This document shows positions 44,531 through 52,826 of a stretch of DNA of 64,000 bases, piece after piece. Made by a program: the position numbers and the translations under genes. The DNA comes from Melioribacter sp051488665 (GTDB lineage: Bacteria; Bacteroidota; Ignavibacteria; Ignavibacteriales; Melioribacteraceae), in contig NZ_JBPSEG010000001.1 of NCBI RefSeq assembly GCF_051488665.1, positions 186,001-250,000 on the forward strand, written 5' to 3'. Every line of letters begins with the position of its first letter. Within the stretch, counting starts at the first letter, position 1. The notes under the pieces are model-generated. The model made no database searches, had not been told where the DNA came from, and saw only the letters and a program-made list of their open reading frames with translations.

Positions 44531-45976
44531 TTATTTCTGGTAAATCATTTTTATAGACTGATTGAAGCTGTCGGATTCAAGGCTGCAGATATAAACTCCG
44601 CTAGCCAAGCCTGTAGCGTTCCATTGCAAACGGTGTTCGCCTGCAGGTGCCTCGCCTTCCATAATTGTTTCAACTTCTCTGCCTGTTATGTCGTACACTT
44701 TTAATCTTATATGTTGATTTGCAGGCAGGTAAAACACAATCATCGTGGAAGGATTAAACGGATTGGGATAATTTGCGCATAATTTAAAATCGGAAGGTCT
44801 TTCCGGATTTTTATTTTTATCTACGCTTGTAATTAAATCTTTTCCGTCGCCGACAATATTAATTTCGCTCAATCTGTTTGTTCCTGCCCCTTTTTTATAA
44901 AGGAGGTCGAGATAATTATCGCATTCTCTGTCGCCGTAGCTGTTTTTTGCTGGCAATTTTAATTTTTCCGCTTCGGGATCGAGTCCCATCAAATGAGCGG
45001 CAATCGTATCGGCAGCCACGGGGTCTTTACCGGCAAACAATACATGACTTGCTGACGGAGCAAAACTCGGATTCCATACGCCTTCTCCTCCAACTGCATT
45101 TTTTATTCCGTCTCCGATAGAAAGATCAACCGGGCGAGCCGCGAATAAATCGCAAACAGAACGGGGTAAAAATTTTGCCGACGAACCGTTGGTAGGGCTG
45201 TGGATTGCCTGTCGCCTGTATTGAATTTGCTGCGTCGTATAGTTTACTTGAGGAACCGAACCAACCTGATTTTTAATGGCGCATGTAATGCCGGCTTCCG
45301 CGTGTTGTTTTAATTTTCCGATTGAAACATAAACGTCGTTATTAATCAGAATTTCGTTCATTCTGAAGCTCGGGAAATTAAAATAATCGTCGCCGGTCGG
45401 AACGTCAACTAAATTCCCTTTACTGATATCCGTCAATTGACATCCCAAATCTTTTGCAATAGATGCATATCCTTCATAAACCGGATTGTCAAAAGAATCG
45501 TAGCTGCCCAGACTCTCAACAATTATTATATTATGAGGAGATACTCCCGAATCTATAATCAGTTCGGCGGCGGCTCTGACGACCGTTGAATGGCTCCACA
45601 TAGCTTCTTCGATTGTTGTGCCTTTCAATTTATCGTTGGAAGCGCTCCCGGATCCGCCTGTGAGATTAATTTTTATTACAACTTTCTTGTCCGTTCCGAA
45701 TAAATCCGAAATACCTCCAATCTGGTCAAACAAATATTCCATCTTCTGTTTGACTCCTCCGTTGACATCGTCGTAAATATAATTATCGGCGGGCGCATTT
45801 AATGTATTTGTAATGGCAACCGTAGAGAAATTCGATTTTTTGTTTAAGTCGTAGGCAAAAATACCGGACGGTTTTAAATACGGAACAGTTAATAAGCCGG
45901 CAAAAGCAATACTGCTTTTTTTTATAAATTCCCGGCGCGTTGAATTGACGCCCTCGTTATTCCCGGACTTTTTCAT
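44531..45976 (-). CDS. DUF362 protein with Tat signal and T9SS tail
   Basis: A 481-residue protein that opens with a twin-arginine signal (TRREFIKKSS then a hydrophobic stretch to about 45), has a DUF362 domain (about 50-370; VVIKINLTGG, KQHAEAGITCAIKNQVG, AGKDPVAADTIAA) and ends in a T9SS domain (YPNPFNPSTM, IYQK). DUF362 proteins have no agreed function; some have ferredoxin cysteines, this one does not. A Tat signal with a T9SS tail implies it folds, perhaps with a cofactor, in the cytoplasm and then crosses both membranes. AAAGGAGGGGG precedes the ATG. Between GH2 and lactonase genes with 14-32 bp gaps. Confidence 0.85.
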   Translation of the reverse strand: MKKSGNNEGVNSTRREFIKKSSIAFAGLLTVPYLKPSGIFAYDLNKKSNFSTVAITNTLNAPADNYIYDDVNGGVKQKMEYLFDQIGGISDLFGTDKKVVIKINLTGGSGSASNDKLKGTTIEEAMWSHSTVVRAAAELIIDSGVSPHNIIIVESLGSYDSFDNPVYEGYASIAKDLGCQLTDISKGNLVDVPTGDDYFNFPSFRMNEILINNDVYVSIGKLKQHAEAGITCAIKNQVGSVPQVNYTTQQIQYRRQAIHSPTNGSSAKFLPRSVCDLFAARPVDLSIGDGIKNAVGGEGVWNPSFAPSASHVLFAGKDPVAADTIAAHLMGLDPEAEKLKLPAKNSYGDRECDNYLDLLYKKGAGTNRLSEINIVGDGKDLITSVDKNKNPERPSDFKLCANYPNPFNPSTMIVFYLPANQHIRLKVYDITGREVETIMEGEAPAGEHRLQWNATGLASGVYICSLESDSFNQSIKMIYQK

Positions 45977-46008
45977 TCCCCCTCCTTTTTGTTTATTAAT
46001 ATAACATT

Positions 46009-48747
46009 TTAGTCCGCATTTATCACAATGCTTGCATCTTTCAAGCCTTCCGAATAAGCCTTTAATATAATATTGCCTTTTTCTCCTTCAAGCGAACGGA
46101 CTACAACCAGCGCAAGACCGTTAAAAGCGTTGCGACTTTTCGACGTGAAAGGAATCATACAAGTCGGGTCGCCGTTATCGGTTGCAACTATTTCACCCGG
46201 TCCCTCAATTTCAAATTTAATCATATTGGATGCGTTCGGTACGAGCAAACCGTTTTCATCTTTAATTCTAACCGTAACAAAAGAGAGATCTGACCCGTCC
46301 GATTTGATTACGTTTCTATCGGGAATTAACTCGATCCGAGCCGGGTCAAGTGTGGTTTTCACACTGTCGCGAGCCCAGATTTTGCCGTTCTTATAAGCGA
46401 TAACTTTTAATTCGCCAGGTTCATAAATAACGTCGTCCCAGCGCAAACGGTATTCGTAATCTCCCTTTTTCTTTCTGCCCAATGACTTTCCGTTTAGAAA
46501 TAACTCGGCTTCGTCGCCGGATGTAAAAACATGGACAGGCGTAATTTTGCCCGCTTGCTCAGGCCAGTTCCAGTGAGGCAAAATATGAGCCATCGGAAAA
46601 TCGGGACGCCAGTATGATTGATATAAATAGAACCTGTCTTTTTTGAAGCCGGCAAGATCTATAACTCCAAAGTATGAACTGCGCGCTTCGTAATAAGGCG
46701 TCGGTTCGCCGAGATAATCCCATCCGCTCCAGACGAATCCGCCCGCAACGTACGGATGCCTGTCGAGGGATCTAAAAACTTTATCGGCCGACGAGCCGAA
46801 ATCAGCCGTATATAATTCATATGCGCTTACGTATTTTTTTACCGGGTCGCCTCCCAACGTATCTCTGATAGGCGAGCTTATTCCCTCGTAAACGGGGAAC
46901 AGATACGTGCCTCTGCTGCTCAACGCCGCGGCGTTTTCGCTGCTTAAGATTACTTTATCGGGAAATTTTTTATGGAATTCGTCGTACAACGGTTCTGTTT
47001 TAATTCCTTTTAAGTGGGCATACGCAGGCGCATTTCTGATTCCTTCGCCCTGATAATTCAGACTTATTAGCTCCATTACTTGAGGAAACGGCATATGAGG
47101 TTTGGCATAATTCATTGCCGCGGTCGCCGGTCTCGTAGAATCTTCGTCCTTTACAATATCGTAAAGACGTTTTGCCAATCCGGCGCCTTCTTTATCGGTA
47201 TATTGCTCTCCTACTTCATTGCCAAAGCTCCAGATAATAACAGACGGATGATTTCTGTCCCGCCGAATAAAAGCTCTTAAATCCTGCTCGTGCCATTCGG
47301 GGAAAATAAGATGAAAGTCGAGAGGAGTTTTCTTTCGTTCCCAAACGTCGAATATCTCATCCACAACCAGAAAGCCCATTCTGTCGGTTAATTCGAGAAA
47401 TTCAGGCGCGGGCGGATTGTGCGCAAATCGGATTGCATTGCAGCCCATTTCTTTTAAGAGTTCAAGTTGACGTTCGGCAGCTCTAAGATTAAATGCAGCG
47501 CCTAAAGCGCCGAGATCGTGATGGAGATTTACGCCCTTAATTTTTATCAGCTCGCCATTGAGAAATATTCCATTATCGGGGTCAAATTTTAATTCCCGTA
47601 TTCCAAATTTCGTAGAATAATAATCGGTTAACTTTCCATCCACAAATATTTTCGTTTCGGCAATATAAAGATTCGGTTCCTGAACAGGCGGTATTCCCCA
47701 AAACTTCGGGTTAGTTATTTTAATTTTCTGATTAACGCTTTGGCTGCTTTCGGCTTCTATTTCGACGTTCGATAAATAGTCTTTTGCAATAAGAGTGTCG
47801 ATTTTTTGTCCCGACTTATCGAGTGGATAAATTTCATGAACAATATCAATAAAAACCTCTTTATTAGATTTATTGTCAACTTTCGTTTTGATATTTACAT
47901 CGGCGGAAGATTTACTCACGTTATCGGTTTTAATAAACGTACCCCATTGCGCTACATGAACTTTATTAGTTTTAACAAGCCACACATTCCGGTAAATACC
48001 TCCTCCCGGATACCAGCGAGAGGATTTTGGAGGATTATCCAGACGTATTGCCAAGATATTTTCTTTACCGAAATTTATATACGGCGTCAGATCGATTCTA
48101 AAAGAATTGTAACCATAAGGCCAGCCGCCTGCAAGATAGCCGTTAATCCAAACCATAGCATAAGACATGGCTCCGTCGATATCGAGGTAAATTTGTTTTG
48201 TAGAATCATGAAGTGGAATAAAAACTTTTTTTCTGTACCAGGCTACGCCATGACTCGGCAATCGTCCCATACCGCCGCCTACTTCGGCATTTTCTCCCTC
48301 GTAAAACGGTCCTTTAATCGCCCAATCGTGAGGCAAGTTTATTGTTTCCCATCTGCTGTCGTCGTAATTCAATTGAACAAACGGAAAATCCTTCCCGGGA
48401 TTGCCCTCCGGTCTTTTATAATGTCGTGATTTATCTTTAATGAATTCATTTCCCGTTGGTAATATCCAGCGCTTCAAAACTTTTTTAGTCGATTCAATTT
48501 TTACGGCTTCGGTCGGCATCGCATCCGCAGGTTTGTCATCTTTATATTCTTTAATTTCGGGCCGGACATCATAAATCAAACTATCTGCATCTGCCATATC
48601 CTTATATTTAAAAAACTTCCATCCTTTGTTCAGTAATACTTTTTCTCTTACGTTTTTATTGATTCCCGTTGCTTCCGAAAAAACAATATCATTAACTGAC
48701 AGCGATATGAATAAAATTAAAGCAACAAATAATCTGTTTATTCTCAT
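46009..48747 (-). CDS. Exported GH2 beta-galactosidase-like glycoside hydrolase
   Basis: A 912-residue GH2 enzyme with a signal peptide, jelly-roll sugar-binding domain (about 120-290), Ig-like domain, TIM barrel (about 395-700) and C-terminal Ig-like domains as in DUF4982-type GH2s. The acid/base is E511 in WSFGNEVGEQ and the nucleophile E604 in LSSENAAAL. NLPHDWAI, WYPGGGIYRN and GVNLHHDLG are family blocks. Substrate could be beta-galactoside, beta-glucuronide or a xyloside; not decided by the sequence. No T9SS tail, so periplasmic. First gene after a terminator, so probably the head of the next transcript. Confidence 0.9.
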   Translation of the reverse strand: MRINRLFVALILFISLSVNDIVFSEATGINKNVREKVLLNKGWKFFKYKDMADADSLIYDVRPEIKEYKDDKPADAMPTEAVKIESTKKVLKRWILPTGNEFIKDKSRHYKRPEGNPGKDFPFVQLNYDDSRWETINLPHDWAIKGPFYEGENAEVGGGMGRLPSHGVAWYRKKVFIPLHDSTKQIYLDIDGAMSYAMVWINGYLAGGWPYGYNSFRIDLTPYINFGKENILAIRLDNPPKSSRWYPGGGIYRNVWLVKTNKVHVAQWGTFIKTDNVSKSSADVNIKTKVDNKSNKEVFIDIVHEIYPLDKSGQKIDTLIAKDYLSNVEIEAESSQSVNQKIKITNPKFWGIPPVQEPNLYIAETKIFVDGKLTDYYSTKFGIRELKFDPDNGIFLNGELIKIKGVNLHHDLGALGAAFNLRAAERQLELLKEMGCNAIRFAHNPPAPEFLELTDRMGFLVVDEIFDVWERKKTPLDFHLIFPEWHEQDLRAFIRRDRNHPSVIIWSFGNEVGEQYTDKEGAGLAKRLYDIVKDEDSTRPATAAMNYAKPHMPFPQVMELISLNYQGEGIRNAPAYAHLKGIKTEPLYDEFHKKFPDKVILSSENAAALSSRGTYLFPVYEGISSPIRDTLGGDPVKKYVSAYELYTADFGSSADKVFRSLDRHPYVAGGFVWSGWDYLGEPTPYYEARSSYFGVIDLAGFKKDRFYLYQSYWRPDFPMAHILPHWNWPEQAGKITPVHVFTSGDEAELFLNGKSLGRKKKGDYEYRLRWDDVIYEPGELKVIAYKNGKIWARDSVKTTLDPARIELIPDRNVIKSDGSDLSFVTVRIKDENGLLVPNASNMIKFEIEGPGEIVATDNGDPTCMIPFTSKSRNAFNGLALVVVRSLEGEKGNIILKAYSEGLKDASIVINAD

Positions 48748-48863
48748 TATAAACGTTATCCCGTTGATTCTTAAATATTATTAAAAGCCCCTGAATAAGT
48801 GTTTGTACATTAAAAACAGTAAAATCAATATATAGATATAGATGTAAAAGAAATAAATAATAA

Positions 48864-48886
48864 ACAGCCCGCGCGAGGCGGGCTGT
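48864..48886 (-). terminator. Strong terminator after the 1269-residue repeat protein
   Basis: A 9-bp perfect stem ACAGCCCGC (48864-48872) with GCGGGCTGT (48878-48886), loop GCGAG, followed on the minus strand by a T-rich tract (TTTATTATTTATTT). It ends the GPH-TonB-helix-repeat transcript and separates it from the GH2 gene. Confidence 0.9.
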
Positions 48887-48909
48887 CTGAACCCCAAGTC
48901 AAGGAGTAA

Positions 48910-51900
48910 TTATTTTATCAGCATCAATTTCTTGACGCTATAAAATTCGCCGGCTTTAATGGTATAGAAGTAGACGCCGGATGCAAGGTTAGAAGCATTG
49001 AAAGTAACTCTGTGATAACCGGCGCTCATTTGACCGTTTACTAATTGAGCTACTTCTTTGCCCAATGCGTCATAAACAACCAATTTAACGTCGCTGGCCT
49101 TTGGCAATGCGAATTCAATGTTGGTTGTCGGGTTGAACGGATTCGGGTAATTTTGACCGAGCGAGAAATCCGTAGGTATTGTAGAAGAGAATGTTTCTAC
49201 GGAAACAACCGAATCCGGAATTTCAATCGGAGCTCCCAGATCAACCAATACATCGATGAGATTTAATTGAGTAGCAGTTGCCAGGTTGTTAAGCGCAATA
49301 TTAAAGCTGTTGAATTTAGTAACCGGATTCTTATCGTCGACAACAATGCCGCCGAAATTATATGTTCCGTCTTCTTTGTAGACAAAATAACGGAATTCAA
49401 CGTCGCCGTTTTCTAGCGGAGCAACTGAGAATGCAAAGTTGTACATGCCTTCCGTAGCAACAGCGCCGGCAGGTTTCTGACGTGTTTCAGCCAGAACATA
49501 ATTTTCCGGTTCGTTAGTGTTGAGCCATGTGCCGTTGACAATAGCGCCAACAGTACCCATCTGGTCAGTTCCTTCGCCCCATGCGGTTAAGTCGTTGCCG
49601 CCGCTGTGAGGAATAACAAGGTAACCTGATGCGCCCGATTCGGAACCGTTCCAAGCCATACCGTTTTCTGTTTCAACTAATCTTCCGGCCTCTTGATAGA
49701 ATAGCCCCATTCTGAGAGAAGACCATCCTTCGAAACCTCCGCCAATCAATTCCATTTTACCGGTAACAATCATGGCTCTGTCGACTTTGGGAGTAACATC
49801 AATCGGGAATTCGCCTCTTAATGCAGCCCAACCGAACGGTTTTTTAGCGCCGGAAATTGTAGCATTGCCAATCAATTCAACGGGTTCAAGCGTCCAGCCG
49901 CCGGTTCTGTCGCCAATGAATCCCCAATCTCCCACATAAAACTCCTGCCATGGAGCTTCGGGCACTGTAATCGGATCGCCTTTATCTACTTTAACTGCAA
50001 TTAATCTGAACTCTCTCATTTCAGTTTCTATACCGTCACCTATACCAAAGCAGATACCGTTGAATTTGGTGGTAACTTGGGCAGTGTCAATTACAGTGCC
50101 GCCGAACCAGTATTTTTTATCTTTATGGTACATATACCAGCGAATTTCATTTGTACCGTCGGGCAAAGGTTGAACGGAGATAGCAAAATCATAAACACCA
50201 CCTTCGATAACTGCTCGAGCCGGAGCCTGTTCGATAGCGGCAATAGGCCCGCCATTGTTACTCCAGGTGCTGTTCCAGCCAGTGCCGCCGTTTATCGTCC
50301 AGATAGTACCGGCTCCGCCGGCTCCGTTTGCCATATCGGTGGTTCCGGAACGCGGCGTAAATTCATAACCGTAATGGACTCCTGATCCTGTCCACTCTGC
50401 CGTAGGTGTAAAACGATTTATTAATTCACCTTCGTCTTCCCAATAAGTTAAAGCGTAACGTAAACCTACATAACTTTCGCCTGGTCCATCGCCTACGTAT
50501 TCAAATTGACCGGATACAATGACAGCCTTATTAGTTGAAGCTTCGACAGTAGTTCCAAAACCGCCTCTGATAGTAGCCCAGCTTGGCGGCGGACCGTCTG
50601 CGCCCATAGCCGCATCGCCTACTATTGTGTTGGAATCCACGAGTATAGGCCAGCCTTTACCGCGATTTGTGGCGCCCCAAAGTTCAACATAGAATGGTTC
50701 CCACGGAGCTTCGGGAACTACAATCGGATCTCCGTAATCAACTTTAGCTGCAATTACTTTGAACTCTGTCCAATCGCCGGTATTAATACCGAAACAAATA
50801 CTATTGAATTTGTCTGTTGTAGCGGTATCTACAATGCTGCCGCCGAACCAGTATTTATTATTCTTTTCAATAAGATACCATTTAATTTCGGTTTGAGTAT
50901 CGTCTACTTTTCTTAGAGAGAATGCGAATTCATATGTGCCCGGAATAATTTCTGCATTTCGTGGAGCCTGTTCAATTGCAGCGATCGGTTTACCGTTATT
51001 GCTCCAGGTGCTGTTCCAGTTGCCGTTATTAATAGTCCAGACTGTACCGCTGCCGCCGTTTCCGTTCGACATCGTTCCTGCCCCGGTACGCGGATGGAAT
51101 CCGTATCCCCAATATTTTCCGCCTACCCATGCAGCCGAATCGGTCAGCGGATTTTCAAGTTGACCATTTTCCATATATGTTATAGCGTAACGAATAGGAG
51201 TATAACTGCTTCCTGCGCCTTCAGTACCTACGAATTCAAGTTCGCCGGTAACAATTAATGCTTTGTCGGTTTTCAATTCGAGGTCCTGACCGAAACCGCC
51301 TTGCACGGTTGCCCAGCCTGCGCCATTCAACGGAGTTCCATCGCCGGCAATTATTGCATCTCCTACAAGAGTTGTTGAATCATTTAATATCGGCCAATAA
51401 TTGCCCTGCGCCGTTACTCCCCAATCTTGCAAATAATATGCTTGCCATGGAGCTTCCGGAACGGTAATCGGTTCGCCGAGTTCGGCTTTAACGCCCATAA
51501 GTTTAAATGCTGTCATATTTGTTTCGATGCCGTCGCCGACTCCGAAGCAAATACCGTTGAACTTAGTACTTACCTGAGCGCTGTCAATTACAGTGCCGCC
51601 GAACCAATATTTTTTATCGACATGATACATATACCAGCGGATTTCGTTTGTGCCGTCGGCTAAAGGTCGAACCGAGATGGCAAAATCGTATACGCCGCCT
51701 TCAATAACAGCACGAAGCGGTTTCTGTTCGACAGCTGCAATGGGACCTCCATTGTTGCTCCAGGTGCTATTCCAACCGCCGCCGCCGTTAATAGTCCAAA
51801 CAGTTCCAGCGCCGCCTGCGCCGTTAGCCATGTCAGTAGTTCCGGAGCGGGGTGTAAATTCATAACCATAATGAACTCCGCTGCCCGTCCACATTGCCGA

Positions 51901-52719
51901 ATCGGTATAACGGTTTGCCAATTCGCCTTCGTCATCCCAATAGGTTAATGCATAGCGCAAGCCTACATAGCTTTCGCCCGGTCCATCGCCGACATATTCA
52001 AATTGACCTTTAACAACTACAGCCTGGTCCTCGGTTGCCTGTAATATTTGTCCGAATCCGCCTCTGATAGTAGCCCAGCTCGGCGGCGGACCGTCGGCGC
52101 CCATGCCTCCGTCGCCAGGAGGAGTATCTTCTCTGTTAAGAATAGGCCAACCGGTGCCTCGGCTTGTAGCTCCCCACATGGTAACAAATGCGGGGTCTAC
52201 CGTTCGGGTTACAACTATATTGTCGATCCAGATTGTGGCGTTATTGTTATAAGCGCTTCCAAACATAAATTTGAGCTGATTATTGGGAACGCTTATATCT
52301 GCCGTCATTTCGAACGTGAACGTTTGAGGAGTAGTAGTCACATAAGCGGTATCATCCAGATATTTGGTATAAGGATCTCCGTTGATCTCAAAGAGAGCAT
52401 TGATTGCGGCATCTTTACTGGCAACAGCCATAAAAGACAAAGTATACTTGTAACCTGCAACCAACGGCAAGTCGGCTACGCGTTGAATACGCCACATTTC
52501 AACGCCGCCGTTAACTATTTCAGCCTTATATGAATTTGCGCCGGATAGTTTTCCGGTATTGTCAATCGAAAATGTGACGGTGGTGGACGCTTCGTCGATC
52601 CAGCCACTCCACATACCGTCGCCATTATCGAATTCGTCGGAGAGGACAACTTCCTGAGCCATCAGCCCGGAGGTCATCCATACGACTAACAATAAAATAA
52701 GTTTTAGATATTTTGACAC
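48910..52719 (-). CDS. Large T9SS-secreted protein with CBM4/9-like domain and four ~250-residue repeats
   Basis: A 1269-residue secreted protein from a GTG start with GGGAGG upstream. Order: signal peptide (end LMAQ), a CBM4/9-like module (about 23-178), four copies of an unrecognised Trp/Gly-rich domain, and a T9SS tail (YPNPFNPTT, LMLIK). Marker tryptophans of the repeats are at 182, 433, 681 and 932, so the period is 248-251 residues. Copies 1 and 3 are almost the same in protein (for example GVHYGYEFTPRSGTTDMAN in both), copy 2 is intermediate, copy 4 is far apart. Alternating strands with WYMYHKDKKYWFGG and KFNGICFG suggest a lectin-like jelly roll. No catalytic motif is seen. I infer a surface glycan-binding protein partnering the TonB receptor in place of SusD. 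Confidence 0.85.
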   Translation of the reverse strand: MSKYLKLILLLVVWMTSGLMAQEVVLSDEFDNGDGMWSGWIDEASTTVTFSIDNTGKLSGANSYKAEIVNGGVEMWRIQRVADLPLVAGYKYTLSFMAVASKDAAINALFEINGDPYTKYLDDTAYVTTTPQTFTFEMTADISVPNNQLKFMFGSAYNNNATIWIDNIVVTRTVDPAFVTMWGATSRGTGWPILNREDTPPGDGGMGADGPPPSWATIRGGFGQILQATEDQAVVVKGQFEYVGDGPGESYVGLRYALTYWDDEGELANRYTDSAMWTGSGVHYGYEFTPRSGTTDMANGAGGAGTVWTINGGGGWNSTWSNNGGPIAAVEQKPLRAVIEGGVYDFAISVRPLADGTNEIRWYMYHVDKKYWFGGTVIDSAQVSTKFNGICFGVGDGIETNMTAFKLMGVKAELGEPITVPEAPWQAYYLQDWGVTAQGNYWPILNDSTTLVGDAIIAGDGTPLNGAGWATVQGGFGQDLELKTDKALIVTGELEFVGTEGAGSSYTPIRYAITYMENGQLENPLTDSAAWVGGKYWGYGFHPRTGAGTMSNGNGGSGTVWTINNGNWNSTWSNNGKPIAAIEQAPRNAEIIPGTYEFAFSLRKVDDTQTEIKWYLIEKNNKYWFGGSIVDTATTDKFNSICFGINTGDWTEFKVIAAKVDYGDPIVVPEAPWEPFYVELWGATNRGKGWPILVDSNTIVGDAAMGADGPPPSWATIRGGFGTTVEASTNKAVIVSGQFEYVGDGPGESYVGLRYALTYWEDEGELINRFTPTAEWTGSGVHYGYEFTPRSGTTDMANGAGGAGTIWTINGGTGWNSTWSNNGGPIAAIEQAPARAVIEGGVYDFAISVQPLPDGTNEIRWYMYHKDKKYWFGGTVIDTAQVTTKFNGICFGIGDGIETEMREFRLIAVKVDKGDPITVPEAPWQEFYVGDWGFIGDRTGGWTLEPVELIGNATISGAKKPFGWAALRGEFPIDVTPKVDRAMIVTGKMELIGGGFEGWSSLRMGLFYQEAGRLVETENGMAWNGSESGASGYLVIPHSGGNDLTAWGEGTDQMGTVGAIVNGTWLNTNEPENYVLAETRQKPAGAVATEGMYNFAFSVAPLENGDVEFRYFVYKEDGTYNFGGIVVDDKNPVTKFNSFNIALNNLATATQLNLIDVLVDLGAPIEIPDSVVSVETFSSTIPTDFSLGQNYPNPFNPTTNIEFALPKASDVKLVVYDALGKEVAQLVNGQMSAGYHRVTFNASNLASGVYFYTIKAGEFYSVKKLMLIK

Positions 52720-52752
52720 GATTCTACCTCCCTATTTTGTGTAGAAATTTAT

Positions 52753-52769
52753 TTGTTAACAATTAACAA
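52753..52769. repeat. Inverted repeat before the repeat-protein gene
   Basis: TTGTTAA and TTAACAA form perfect 7-bp arms around CAA, about 34 bp upstream of the GTG start. It is AT-rich and could be a chance palindrome or operator. Confidence 0.35.
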
Positions 52770-52791
52770 TCACCCCTTAGTTAAATACATA

Positions 52792-52813
52792 CCCGCCGAA
52801 AAAATCCGGCGGG
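52792..52813 (-). terminator. Hairpin between beta-helix and repeat-protein genes
   Basis: A 7-bp GC-rich stem CCCGCCG (52792-52798) with CGGCGGG (52807-52813) lies 14 bp past the beta-helix gene stop. The sequence after it on the minus strand has only short T-runs, so it is a weak terminator or an intra-operon hairpin that tunes relative protein levels. Confidence 0.55.
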
Positions 52814-52826
52814 CGCATAATTACTG

